From: CAZIOH01 sp964540815 | GTDB taxonomy: Bacteria > Myxococcota_A > Polyangia > Fen-1088 | NCBI GenBank assembly: GCA_964540815.1 | Contig: CAZIOH010000042.1 | Coordinates: 1-53,661, forward strand | Length of the DNA stretch: 53,661 bases | Reading direction: 5' to 3' | Shown here: positions 7,555 to 15,932 of the stretch, in pieces | Position numbering within the stretch: the stretch's first letter is position 1 | How the letters are laid out: every line of letters begins with the position of its first letter | Notes under the pieces: generated by a model | Database searches by the model: none | Told to the model about the DNA's origin: nothing | What the model saw: only the letters and a program-made list of their open reading frames with translations | Position numbers and translations under genes: made by a program

Positions 7555-9468
7555 ATGTCGCGAGCGGTCCGGTACCACGTCGTCAACAAGATCGCGCACG
7601 GCGGAATGGCGGAGATCTTCCTCGCGGTCCAGACCGGGGCGGAGGGGTTTCAAAAGCAGGTGGTGCTCAAGCGGATCCTGCCGGCGTTGTCGGCGGATCC
7701 CTCGTTCGTGCGCATGCTGGTCGACGAGGCCCACATCGCCTCGACCCTGAACCACAGCAACGTCGTGCAGGTGCTGGATCTCGGGAAGGCGGCCGACCAG
7801 TTCTTCCTGGTGCTGGAGTTCGTCGACGGGTGGAGCCTCGAGCAGGTGCGGCGGCGGGCCAAGAAGGCCCGCATGAAGTTTCCGTTGCCCCTCGCGCTCT
7901 ACGTGGTGAGCTCGCTGTGCCGGGCGCTGGCGTACGCGCACACCCGCAAGCGGAACGGGCAGCCGCTCGGGATCGTTCACCGGGACGTGACGCCTCAGAA
8001 CGTGCTCCTCAGCCGGGAAGGCGAGGTCAAGCTGGCGGATTTCGGGATCGCCAAGGCCATCGGCAAGCGCGAAAAGTCGGTGACCGGCGTCATCAAGGGC
8101 AAGTTCGCGTACATGTCGCCGGAGCAGGCCGTGGGCGGGGAGCTGGACGGGCGGTCGGACCTCTTCTCGGTGGGGACGGTCCTTTATGTACTGACGACCG
8201 GGCGCAAGCCGTTCGAGGGGACCAACGATCTCGACGTCCTGATGCAGGTGCGCAAGGCGCGATACGAGAAGCCGTCGGAGCTGATCAAGGACTTCAACCC
8301 CGAGGTCGAGCGCTTCATCGCGCGGGCGCTGCGTCCGGACCCTGCCCGACGCTGGCAGAGCGCGGAGCAGATGGCCGATCGGCTGGACGCCATCCTGCTC
8401 AAGCTGGGTCAGACCAGCGGGCCCGCGGTGCTCAAGCGATGGCTCGAGACCCTGGCTGGCAAGGACGGCGCCAAGCCGCCCGCCGAGCTCGCGGAGGCGC
8501 TGGCGGCGGCCGTGGGCGGCCGAGGAGGCGAAGGAGGGGCGGGCACCATCCAGCTCGCGAGCCAGGACCTCGAGCTCGAGGACGTTCCCCCGTCCGCGCA
8601 GACCCCGCTCCCGCCGGCCATGCCCGGTGAAGCGGCGCGAAGTGAAGTGGGGCCCCTCTCCCTGGCCCTCTCCCCGCTTCCGTGGGGCGAGGGGATGGGA
8701 GGAGGGGGGGGCGGGGCTGAGCCCGCGCCCGTCGCCACCCCCGCCGAGGTGTCCCGGCATCGAGAGCTGGAAGTGTCTGGCACCAAGGCCGCCGTGCCCG
8801 AAGCGGAGGTGTCTGGCACCACCCTGCCCGAGGCAGAGGTGTCTGGCACCACTGTGCCCGAAGCGGAGGTGTCTGGCACCACTGTGCCCGAAGCGGAGGT
8901 GTCTGGCACCGGCGCGCCCGCGGCGGAGGTGTCTGGCACCGGGGGAGCCGGCGGCGCCGAACAGGCGGAGGGGGAGGACTACGAGGCGATCGAGGTCAGC
9001 GTCGCGGTGGCGACACCGGCGCGGGTGGAGAGCGTCGGCGATGACACCCTGGTCTTCGGCCCGCTCGAGGATCATCGGCCGACTTCGGACCGGGATTCGG
9101 TGCGCGGCGAGTCGTTCCTTTCGCCGCGCTCGCGTGATACGGCCTTCAGCCTGGTAGCGGTCGAAAACGTCCAGGCGCGGCCCCCAGGGCCGGGCTCGCT
9201 CCGCTCGGACACACGGCCCCCCGGCTTCCGGCCGGCCTCTCCCCGTGGCCTGTCGGGGTTGCGCCTCCGCAGCCGTCGGGTGGCGCGCGCCGTGGTCGCT
9301 CTGGTCGTGGCGGGAGGGGCCGCGTACCTGGTGGCGATGCACCCTCCCATCTGGCTGCGAGCCCCCGTGCGGGGATGGCTCGAGAAGCTGCCGCCCGCAC
9401 GCCCATCCGAGGGGCTCGGGGACGGCACCAACTGGACCGGCGACCCTCGCGCATCGGATCCCCGCTAG
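7555..9468 (+). CDS. Ser/Thr protein kinase with repeat-rich tail and C-terminal membrane segment
   Basis: The kinase domain covers about residues 5-280: glycine loop KIAHGGMAEIF, Lys39, catalytic HRDVTPQNVLL with Asp144, ADFGIAK with Asp162, and the YMSPEQA activation-segment end. This is the HRDVTP subtype common in myxobacterial Hanks-type kinases. After residue 350 the protein is low complexity: a stretch derived from a genomic repeat (about 360-390), then six EVSGT units. A hydrophobic segment at about 578-595 (VVALVVAGGAAYLVAM) would anchor it, leaving a short tail outside. The ATG at 7555 is chosen because the kinase fold starts at once. An inverted repeat (GGCGGTT at 7504-7510, AACCGCC at 7525-7531) lies just upstream. 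Substrates are unknown. Confidence 0.93.
   Translation: MSRAVRYHVVNKIAHGGMAEIFLAVQTGAEGFQKQVVLKRILPALSADPSFVRMLVDEAHIASTLNHSNVVQVLDLGKAADQFFLVLEFVDGWSLEQVRRRAKKARMKFPLPLALYVVSSLCRALAYAHTRKRNGQPLGIVHRDVTPQNVLLSREGEVKLADFGIAKAIGKREKSVTGVIKGKFAYMSPEQAVGGELDGRSDLFSVGTVLYVLTTGRKPFEGTNDLDVLMQVRKARYEKPSELIKDFNPEVERFIARALRPDPARRWQSAEQMADRLDAILLKLGQTSGPAVLKRWLETLAGKDGAKPPAELAEALAAAVGGRGGEGGAGTIQLASQDLELEDVPPSAQTPLPPAMPGEAARSEVGPLSLALSPLPWGEGMGGGGGGAEPAPVATPAEVSRHRELEVSGTKAAVPEAEVSGTTLPEAEVSGTTVPEAEVSGTTVPEAEVSGTGAPAAEVSGTGGAGGAEQAEGEDYEAIEVSVAVATPARVESVGDDTLVFGPLEDHRPTSDRDSVRGESFLSPRSRDTAFSLVAVENVQARPPGPGSLRSDTRPPGFRPASPRGLSGLRLRSRRVARAVVALVVAGGAAYLVAMHPPIWLRAPVRGWLEKLPPARPSEGLGDGTNWTGDPRASDPR
8644..8720 (+). 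repeat. REP-like element copy inside the kinase reading frame
   Basis: GAAGTGGGGCCCCTCTCCCT at 8644-8663 is identical over 20 bases to the start of the intergenic repeat at 22939. The similarity continues through CCCTCTCCCCGCT and a GC-rich tail. Here it is read in frame as part of the kinase linker (GPLSLALSPLPWGEGMGG). Confidence 0.85.
8763..8946 (+). repeat. 30-bp coding tandem repeat (EVSGT decapeptides)
   Basis: Six copies of GAGGTGTCTGGCACC or a close variant recur about every 30 bases, encoding EVSGT-x-x-P-E-A units in the kinase linker. The spacing is in frame throughout. Confidence 0.9.
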
Positions 9469-9482
9469 CTAGCAAGCGCGGA

Positions 9483-9498
9483 GCGCGGCTTGCCGCGC
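9483..9498. terminator. GC-rich stem-loop between convergent genes
   Basis: GCGCGGC-TT-GCCGCGC is a perfect 7-bp stem just after the kinase stop and before the end of the convergent gene at 9575. It has no T-run. Nearly the same hairpin occurs at 23127-23143, so it could be a dispersed repeat rather than a terminator. Confidence 0.4.
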
Positions 9499-9574
9499 CG
9501 GCCCACCTCGGCAAGATCCGGGTGGGGGATCCGTGGGGGGCCGTCCGCGGCACCGCACGACCGCTGGAGGCGCG

Positions 9575-10399
9575 TCAACCCTCGGTGGGCGGGAAGACCG
9601 GGTGCATTCCGGAGCCGGTGGAGGACGAGACGCGCCGGTCGCCGAGAAATCGCACGGCGTCGCTCTCGGACTGCGGATCGATACGCGCCGAGACCTGCAT
9701 GTCCTCGAGGGCCTGCAGGATGTCCTCCTCCGGCTCGCCCCCCCGCACCTGCAGGCGCGCGAACTCGAGCGAAGCCTCGAAGGTCGACATCTTCACGGTC
9801 AGATCGCGTCCGACGCTCTCGACCTGCTCGTAGCGTTTTCGCCGGCGCTGACACAGGGCCAGGGCCTGCCGCAGGGAAATGCGCACGTTCGAGTCCTTCT
9901 CGTCGGCGAGCTCGCGGCTGAGGCGCGCAATCTCCGCGTCCACCGCCTCCGAGCCGCCCGACCCCATGAGCTTGAGCATGCGCCGGTGGGCTGCCGCGAG
10001 GTTGGCGTAGGCCTGGAGGAGCGTCTTCAGGCGCGCCCGGACCCGGCTCGCGAACGCCGGATCGCCGCGCTCCGCGCTCGAATGCGCGATCTCCACCAGG
10101 GCCCCCCCGAGCACGCGCAGCCGGACGGCCGTGTCCGGATCCTGCGTTCCCGCGATCCCCTCGACCTCGGTGGCCCACAGCTCCTCCTCCCGCAGACGCG
10201 CCTGCTCGGTCACCCAGCCGCGAAAGCGCGCGCTCCGCGCCCCCACGACCAGCCACACCACCTCGCCGACCGCGGCCACCACCAGGGGCACGAACGACTC
10301 CGACGCCAGCGAGAACAGGCCGAGCCCCCCGAGGACGATCAGGTTGTACTGATTCCAGAACACGTCCTTCATCACCGAATCCTCGGTCGACGGACCCAT
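9575..10399 (-). CDS. Membrane-anchored helical protein, unknown function
   Basis: The protein has 274 residues. The N-terminal part has a hydrophobic stretch (about 15-50: YNLIVLGGLGLFSLA, then LVVAAVGEVVWLVVGA) that probably makes two membrane passes. The rest is charged and helical, with likely coiled coil around residues 100-220 (AHRRMLKLMG, AEIARLSRELADEKD, RQALALCQRRRKRYEQVE). The ATG at 10399 lies only four bases after the stop of the OmpA-fusion gene, so the two are very likely translated from one message. The open frame extends further upstream, but that part is antisense-style low complexity inside the previous gene. I do not recognise the family. The coupling suggests it partners the upstream periplasmic/OmpA protein across the inner membrane. 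Confidence 0.8.
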   Translation of the reverse strand: MGPSTEDSVMKDVFWNQYNLIVLGGLGLFSLASESFVPLVVAAVGEVVWLVVGARSARFRGWVTEQARLREEELWATEVEGIAGTQDPDTAVRLRVLGGALVEIAHSSAERGDPAFASRVRARLKTLLQAYANLAAAHRRMLKLMGSGGSEAVDAEIARLSRELADEKDSNVRISLRQALALCQRRRKRYEQVESVGRDLTVKMSTFEASLEFARLQVRGGEPEEDILQALEDMQVSARIDPQSESDAVRFLGDRRVSSSTGSGMHPVFPPTEG

Positions 10400-10403
10400 G
10401 GGT

Positions 10404-12089
10404 CTAGCCGTTGCCGTTGCGACTCCCACTGCCGTTGTTGCCATTGCCGTTGCCTCCTCCGCTTGCGGTCGCCGGAATGAAGAGAATCTCGGTGCGGCGG
10501 TTGCGGAACCGTCCAGCGGCGGTCTTGTTGCTGGCCACCGGCTTCGACGAGCCATTGCCCCGCGCCACCAGCCGGTCGCGGTTGACCCCACGACTCACCA
10601 GGTACTCCGCGATGCTCCCCGCCCGCTTCTCGCTCAGGGTGCGATTCCAGTCGTCGTCCCCCACGTCGTCGGTGTTCCCCTCGACGCGAATATACATGCC
10701 GCGCGCCATCTGAACCTGGGGCACGACGGTCTGGTTCAGGACCGCCATGTCCTCGCTGGTCAGATCGCTGCGCGCGGTCCGGAAGTTGATGATGACCGGC
10801 TTGGTGAAGAGCGGCTGTCCGCGCAACGCCACGTTGGCCTGATACCTCTCCGCCACCGCCGGCACCTTCCTGCCTTCGGCCTCCCAGATGCGCCGGACGA
10901 TCCGGTCGTCGCGGATCACCGCCGGCGCGAAGCGATCCTTGATCTCGGCCTGCGGATAGTTGATCCAGATCCCATCCGCCTGGTTGTAGACGCGATCGAA
11001 GGCGGGCGCCTGGCCATCGAGGCCAAACAGGCGCACGTTGTCACCGAGATCGCTCCAGCGCACCCAGTCGAAGGCCTTCAAGGTCGCGTCGTATCCGAGC
11101 TCGTCGCGGAAGCGTGAGCACACCGTGGCGATGAGCTTCGCGGCGGCCGGCCGATCCGCCTCGGCCTTCTGCACCCCCGCGAACCAGACCCGCGCCAGCT
11201 TCACCGCCAGATCCGGGTACAGATCGAGGAACTCGCGGCGCGCCACCAGCGTGTCGGCCACCAGCTCGGTGGCATCGGCAGTGGAGAACAGGCGATGGGC
11301 CCCTGGGCGACTGGCCAGCGCCAGGGTCACGTCCGGCTCCCACAGGCACGCCACGTCGATCTTGCCCTGCCCGAACAGGATCCGCGCGTAGGTGAAGTCG
11401 TCCATCGAGAAGCTGGTGTCGTGGCGAACCCGCGCCACGTCCTCGGTCGACAGGCGGGAGTTGGTCAGCATGAACTCGAACACGGTGTGGTCGGGCGAGA
11501 ACATCAGGACGGCTGACTTCCGCCCGAGCACGTCCTCGACGGTCTTCACGTTGGCGGTGGCCACGCAGGCGTCGCCCCCGCGCGACCAGTCGATCTGCAG
11601 GAACGCCCGCACGTCGACGCTGGCCGCCTTGTATCCCCCGAGGGCGATGGGCAGCTCGTCCACCGTCTCCCAGACCGCATCGACCTGCCCCTCGCGCAGC
11701 GCCTGGTTCTTCTTTGGGGCATCCTCGATGAACACAATCTTGAGATCGAGCCCCTCGGCCGCGGCCGCCGACTGGGCCTGGGTGGTGAGCCCCCCGTTGC
11801 CCACCACCAGGGCAAGATGGCCCGGCCACTGGGAGAGTGCAACCGTCACAGTGCGGCGCCCCGGCAACGGAGTGGTGACGGGGATGGGCGCCCGGGCCTC
11901 GGCCGGCGCCGACCCTGACGTCGCCGCTGGCGAGGCCGGTCCCGCCACCTCCACCTTGATCCGCGCCACCGTCCCCAGCCAGCCACGGCGCGTGTACCCC
12001 GCGGCGGCGGCCGACGCGAGCAGAAAGGTCACGATCATGGTCTTCGACAGAGGGGTCAGGCGGCTCATGCTCGAGGCCCAGCCAAGCAC
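10404..12089 (-). CDS. Periplasmic solute-binding-like domain fused to OmpA domain
   Basis: The protein has 561 residues. An N-terminal hydrophobic segment (about 17-32, TMIVTFLLASAAAAG) acts as signal or anchor. Residues about 80-400 resemble NMT1/THI5-type or SsuA-like substrate-binding proteins (VALSQWPGHLALVVGNGGL, EGQVDAVWETVDE, FGQGKIDVACLWEPDV). Residues about 430-545 are an OmpA-like peptidoglycan-binding domain (VEGNTDDVGDDDWNRTLSEKRA, SRGVNRDRLVARGNGSSKPV, NRRTEILFIP). The tail is Gly/Asn low complexity encoded by degenerate GCCGTT repeats. The frame opens at GTG 12089, with an ATG eight codons in at 12068. Known relatives carry the same fusion, named as phosphate-binding/OmpA proteins, but the ligand is not established. 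It is followed by the membrane protein gene four bases downstream. Confidence 0.88.
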   Translation of the reverse strand: MLGWASSMSRLTPLSKTMIVTFLLASAAAAGYTRRGWLGTVARIKVEVAGPASPAATSGSAPAEARAPIPVTTPLPGRRTVTVALSQWPGHLALVVGNGGLTTQAQSAAAAEGLDLKIVFIEDAPKKNQALREGQVDAVWETVDELPIALGGYKAASVDVRAFLQIDWSRGGDACVATANVKTVEDVLGRKSAVLMFSPDHTVFEFMLTNSRLSTEDVARVRHDTSFSMDDFTYARILFGQGKIDVACLWEPDVTLALASRPGAHRLFSTADATELVADTLVARREFLDLYPDLAVKLARVWFAGVQKAEADRPAAAKLIATVCSRFRDELGYDATLKAFDWVRWSDLGDNVRLFGLDGQAPAFDRVYNQADGIWINYPQAEIKDRFAPAVIRDDRIVRRIWEAEGRKVPAVAERYQANVALRGQPLFTKPVIINFRTARSDLTSEDMAVLNQTVVPQVQMARGMYIRVEGNTDDVGDDDWNRTLSEKRAGSIAEYLVSRGVNRDRLVARGNGSSKPVASNKTAAGRFRNRRTEILFIPATASGGGNGNGNNGSGSRNGNG

Positions 12090-12175
12090 GTTTCGCGTAT
12101 CGGACGTATTTCATCCCGGTCAAGACATCGCGACAGCTCCGCCCCTTCCCTCCCGACCCGTCGATTCCCGCGGAA

Positions 12176-13579
12176 TCAATAGGCGTTGCGGCTCTTCTTC
12201 CGGCCCACGATGGTCATCAAGATGATCTTGAGATCCCAGAGGAAGCTCCAGTTCTCGATGTACTCGAGATCGTGCTCGACCCGCTTCTTCATCCAGCGAA
12301 TGGTGGGTGTCTCCCCGCGCCATCCATTCACCTGGGCCCAGCCCGTGATCCCCGGCTTCACCTTGTGCCGGAGCATGTAGCCCGGGATCAACGACCGGTA
12401 CTGCTCGTTGTGCGCCACCGCATGCGGCCGCGGGCCCACGATCGACATCTCGCCGGTCACGACTTGCAGGAACTGCGGAAGCTCGTCGAGCGAGGTGCGG
12501 CGCAGGAACTTGCCGAAGGGCGTCACCCGCGGATCGTTGCGAACCGCCTGCAAGACCTTCGGGCCGTCCTCGCAGACCGACATGGTGCGGAACTTGAGAA
12601 CCCGGATCTCCTTGCCGTTGAGGCCATAGCGCCGCTGGCGGAAGAACACCGGCCCAGGCGACGTGAGCTTGACCATCACGGCGATGACCAGCAGAGGCAG
12701 CGAGATGAGGACGAGGATCGCGAGCCCCGCCAGCACGTCCTCCACGCGCTTCAGCCAGGCCGACGTCCCCCGGAACGGTGTGTCGTGCACGCTGATGAGC
12801 GGCGAGGTTCCGACGCTGGTCCAGCGCGCGCAGAGCAGATCGTAGGACAGGAAGTCCGCAATCAGGTACACGGTGGCCGTGGTATTGGCGAGCGCGCGCA
12901 GCAACTCGGCGATCCGGGCCTCGGCCCGGAGGGGCAAAGCCACGTAGACCACCTCGATCCGTCCAGCCCGACACGCCTCGAGCAACTCGGCCGTGCCGCC
13001 CACGTGCCGGCAGGGAGAGGTCGCGAAGGTGTGGCGTCGCTCGGCCGAACGGTCGTCGTAGATACCGGCGATCTCGAGGCCGAGCCACGGACGATCCCGG
13101 ATCTGCTCGCACAGGCGCTCCCCGCTCTCGGTCGCCCCGACGATGGCGGCTTGCCGGGAGGCACGACCACTGGCGAACAGGGTCCCGAGGATCGTGCGCC
13201 CGACCAGTCGCCAGCCGACCAGGGTCGCCGCCGCTCCGACGAGCCACCCAAAGGAGATGACCCGCGAGAACTGATTCGAGGTCTTGGTGGCAAACATCGA
13301 GATGGCCAGCACCGCCGCTGTGATGAGCCATGCGAACATGACCGGCCTCGCCGTCATCTGGGGTTGCTCGCCGTTCGTCTGGCGGTAGACCCCCATCAGC
13401 TCGGTGACGATGCTGAAGACGACGATGGCCAGCACCGTGGCATTGCCGAGGTCCCGCCGCCATTGCATCCCGTACACCGCGCATGCGAGGCCGTGTGCGA
13501 AGACGATGCACACGATGTCCACCACCCGCTGGAAGGCTTGAAAAAAGTCCTCATAAGCTCTCAGACGTCTTGAATTCAC
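12176..13579 (-). CDS. Undecaprenyl-phosphate sugar phosphotransferase (WbaP/ExoY-type)
   Basis: The protein has 467 residues, the normal length for the long bacterial polyprenyl-phosphate hexose-1-phosphate transferases. Four to five hydrophobic segments occupy residues about 15-120, followed by a CoA-binding-like region (about 140-250). Residues about 280-465 hold the catalytic domain: SPGPVFFRQRRYG, KFRTM, RRTSLDELPQFLQV, VGPRPHAV, and KPGITGWAQVNGWRG. It would transfer a sugar phosphate from a nucleotide sugar to undecaprenyl phosphate at the inner membrane, the first step of exopolysaccharide or O-antigen repeat synthesis. It starts at GTG 13579 with GGAGGGAGAA upstream. No other polysaccharide genes are near, so the sugar is unknown. 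Confidence 0.95.
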   Translation of the reverse strand: MNSRRLRAYEDFFQAFQRVVDIVCIVFAHGLACAVYGMQWRRDLGNATVLAIVVFSIVTELMGVYRQTNGEQPQMTARPVMFAWLITAAVLAISMFATKTSNQFSRVISFGWLVGAAATLVGWRLVGRTILGTLFASGRASRQAAIVGATESGERLCEQIRDRPWLGLEIAGIYDDRSAERRHTFATSPCRHVGGTAELLEACRAGRIEVVYVALPLRAEARIAELLRALANTTATVYLIADFLSYDLLCARWTSVGTSPLISVHDTPFRGTSAWLKRVEDVLAGLAILVLISLPLLVIAVMVKLTSPGPVFFRQRRYGLNGKEIRVLKFRTMSVCEDGPKVLQAVRNDPRVTPFGKFLRRTSLDELPQFLQVVTGEMSIVGPRPHAVAHNEQYRSLIPGYMLRHKVKPGITGWAQVNGWRGETPTIRWMKKRVEHDLEYIENWSFLWDLKIILMTIVGRKKSRNAY

Positions 13580-14006
13580 GACCGGTTCTCCCTCCAGCGC
13601 GGCACCGTCTCGGCTTTAAGTTGTCGGGTACTACGAGCGGCGAACGTCCTGGCACCCTTGTGTGGCAGAAATGAATCTCTATTTCGGCCGGGTCCGCGCG
13701 CATGTTGCGCAATTTCCTGCCCCGAGCGCGCTTTCCGGCCGATCGACTCCCGACGAACGATCACGTAAGCGAATTACGTGCCAACCACGGCACGTGCGCA
13801 CCAGCCGAAGGATTGACGACACCGACCGGCCGATCGAGGCCAGCCGCGGCGCCGAGCAGCTAACCGGACACCGACAGCAGAGGCAACGGCGTTACCGCCG
13901 GCGCCGTCACCGGGGTTCCGGCGTTTCGCGGGTAACACGCCAGGGCCCCGCAAAAGCGCGGGCCGACGCACTTCTGGCGCTCCCCGCTCGTTCGCCCGTT
14001 CGCTCG
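13580..14006. other. Intergenic region with no supported gene
   Basis: These 427 bases lie upstream of the sugar transferase (minus strand) and downstream of the ABC exporter stop. Open frames here are shadows with no recognisable product. The only clear structure is the 7-bp inverted repeat at 13762-13780. The promoter for the sugar transferase should lie in the left part, but I cannot assign it. Confidence 0.6.
13762..13780. promoter_or_regulatory. Candidate operator: CACGTAA-5-TTACGTG inverted repeat
   Basis: Perfect 7-bp arms are separated by GCGAA. The site is about 180 bases upstream of the sugar transferase start, in otherwise unstructured sequence. It is the form expected of a dimeric regulator site, but no regulator is linked to it. 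Confidence 0.35.
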
Positions 14007-15932
14007 CTAGAGCGCGTGACCCTTGAACTGGCTGACGTAGAGCCGGTGGTACGCTCCGTGCGCGGCCATGAGCTCGGCGTGGGTTCCCCGCTCGACGATC
14101 CGCCCGTGCTCGATGACCAGCACCTGGCCGGCATCCCGGATGGTGCTCAATCTGTGCGCGATGACGAAGCTGGTGCGGTTGCGCATGAGCCGCACCAGGG
14201 AGCGCTTGATCCGCGCCTCGGTCCGGGTGTCGACGCTGCTGGTGGCCTCGTCGAGGATCAGGATGGCCGGGTCGGCCAGCAGCGTGCGGGCGATGGACAG
14301 CAGCTGGCGTTGCCCCTGGCTCAGGTTTCCCGCGCGCTCGGACAGGACCGTGTGATACCCGTGGGGCAGCTGCCGGATGAAGCCGTCCGCCTCGGCGTCC
14401 TCGGCGGCCTTCATGACCTCGGCATCGGTCGCCCCGAGGCGACCGTAGCGGAGGTTTTCGATGACGGTTTCCGGAAACAGAAAGGTGTCCTGAAGCACGA
14501 TGCCGAGCCGGCGACGCAGCTCCGCCTTACCGAGGGTGCGGATGTCGACGCCATCGATGGTGATGCGCCCGGCGTCGATCTCGTAGAAGCGCGTCAGCAG
14601 GTTCACGATGGTCGTCTTGCCTGCCCCGGTCGGGCCCACCAGCGCCACCACCTCCCCCGGACGCGCCTCGAGGGACATGTCCTCGATGGTCCGCAGGCCC
14701 GGGCGGTAGCCGAAGGAGACGTGCTCGAATCGAACTTCCCCACGCACCGCGACCCGCATGTCCGGATCCCGTCGCGCACCGGGCGCGCGGCCACTGTCGC
14801 CGGGGCCTGCGCCGGGCCTTTGGTCGGCCCCGGACCGGGCCGGGTCGCCGTCGTCGATCTCGGCGGGCTCGTCCAGCGTCTCGAAGACCCGCTCGGCGCC
14901 CGCCAGGGCCGCCTGGATGGTGTTGTAGAGGTTCGACAGCTGGCGCAGCGGGTTGACGAAGTTCTGACCATAGTTGATGAAGGTCGCGATGACCCCGACG
15001 GTGACGAGGCCGCGCAGGGCCAGCCAGCCGCCGAGCCCCGCCAGGACGATCACGAACAGGTTGCCGAGCACCGCCGTCAGCGGCATCAGCAGGAGCGCGT
15101 AGGTGTTGGCGGTGATGGACACCCGGTAGACCTCGGCGTTGTGCTCCCGGAAGCTCGCGAGCGCCGTGTGGCTGCGACGGAAGGCCCGCATCACCTTCTG
15201 ACCGCTGATGGCTTCCTCCACCACGCCGTTGAGCCCGCCGAGCGCCCGCTGCAGGTCCCGGAAGCCGCGCCGGGTGTAGACCGCCACGAAGCGCGTGAAC
15301 CAGAACATGATGGGCACGACCAGCAGGGACGCCAGGGCCAGCCAGCGATCGAGCACGAACATCGCGACCAGGATCCCCACCATCGACAGGACACTGGCCA
15401 GAAGAGCGGTGATGTTCTGGGCCACCGCCTGGTTGATGGCATCGATGTCGTTGGTGAGCCGGCTCATGATCTCGCCGGCGGGTCGCCGGTCGAAGAAGGC
15501 GATGGGCAGCTCCTGGACGTGCCCGAACAGGCGCCGCCGCAGGTTCTTGAGCACCCGCTGAGACAGCTCCGACATCAGCCAGCTGGACACGAACTGGAAG
15601 CCGTTGCCGAGGAGGTACGTGAGCAGCATCCACACGGCGGTCCGGGCCAGCCCGCGGGCGTCCTTCTCGACGATGAAGCGATCGATCGCGCGCCCCATGA
15701 GGTAGGGGCCGCCGAGACCGAGCAGCGCATAGGCGACCACGCAGCCGGCCACCAGCGACAGGCGCGCCTGGAACGGACGAAACTCCGCGCCGAGCCGCCG
15801 CAGGGTCCCGCGCGGATCCCGGGCCTTCTCGATTCGCCCCCCGGGGCGCGGCCCGACCGGACCCAGGGCCGCCCGCGCCGCCTGGGCCGTCACGGCCGCC
15901 TGGCTGGCCAGCGCCTCGCCTGGCCGACTCAT
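14007..15932 (-). CDS. ABC exporter half-transporter, catalytically complete subunit
   Basis: The protein has 641 residues in a TMD-NBD arrangement. Six membrane helices lie in about 55-340 and the ATPase domain in about 395-640. Motifs are GPTGAGKT (433-440), the Q-loop QDTFLFPET, LSQGQ (537-541, a variant of LSGGQ), and Walker B AILILDEATSSVD with Glu562 present. A Gly/Pro/Asp-rich insertion sits between the two domains (about 355-395). Its start overlaps the stop of the upstream half-transporter gene by four bases, so the two are translationally coupled and should form a heterodimer. Substrate cannot be read from sequence; lipids, peptides and drugs are all handled by this family. The N-terminal 45 residues are Ala/Pro-rich and outside the fold. 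Confidence 0.93.
   Translation of the reverse strand: MSRPGEALASQAAVTAQAARAALGPVGPRPGGRIEKARDPRGTLRRLGAEFRPFQARLSLVAGCVVAYALLGLGGPYLMGRAIDRFIVEKDARGLARTAVWMLLTYLLGNGFQFVSSWLMSELSQRVLKNLRRRLFGHVQELPIAFFDRRPAGEIMSRLTNDIDAINQAVAQNITALLASVLSMVGILVAMFVLDRWLALASLLVVPIMFWFTRFVAVYTRRGFRDLQRALGGLNGVVEEAISGQKVMRAFRRSHTALASFREHNAEVYRVSITANTYALLLMPLTAVLGNLFVIVLAGLGGWLALRGLVTVGVIATFINYGQNFVNPLRQLSNLYNTIQAALAGAERVFETLDEPAEIDDGDPARSGADQRPGAGPGDSGRAPGARRDPDMRVAVRGEVRFEHVSFGYRPGLRTIEDMSLEARPGEVVALVGPTGAGKTTIVNLLTRFYEIDAGRITIDGVDIRTLGKAELRRRLGIVLQDTFLFPETVIENLRYGRLGATDAEVMKAAEDAEADGFIRQLPHGYHTVLSERAGNLSQGQRQLLSIARTLLADPAILILDEATSSVDTRTEARIKRSLVRLMRNRTSFVIAHRLSTIRDAGQVLVIEHGRIVERGTHAELMAAHGAYHRLYVSQFKGHAL

Noticed and set aside
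8763..8946. 30-base repeats suggesting a CRISPR array
   Set aside because: Units abut in frame inside a gene, with no spacers between them.
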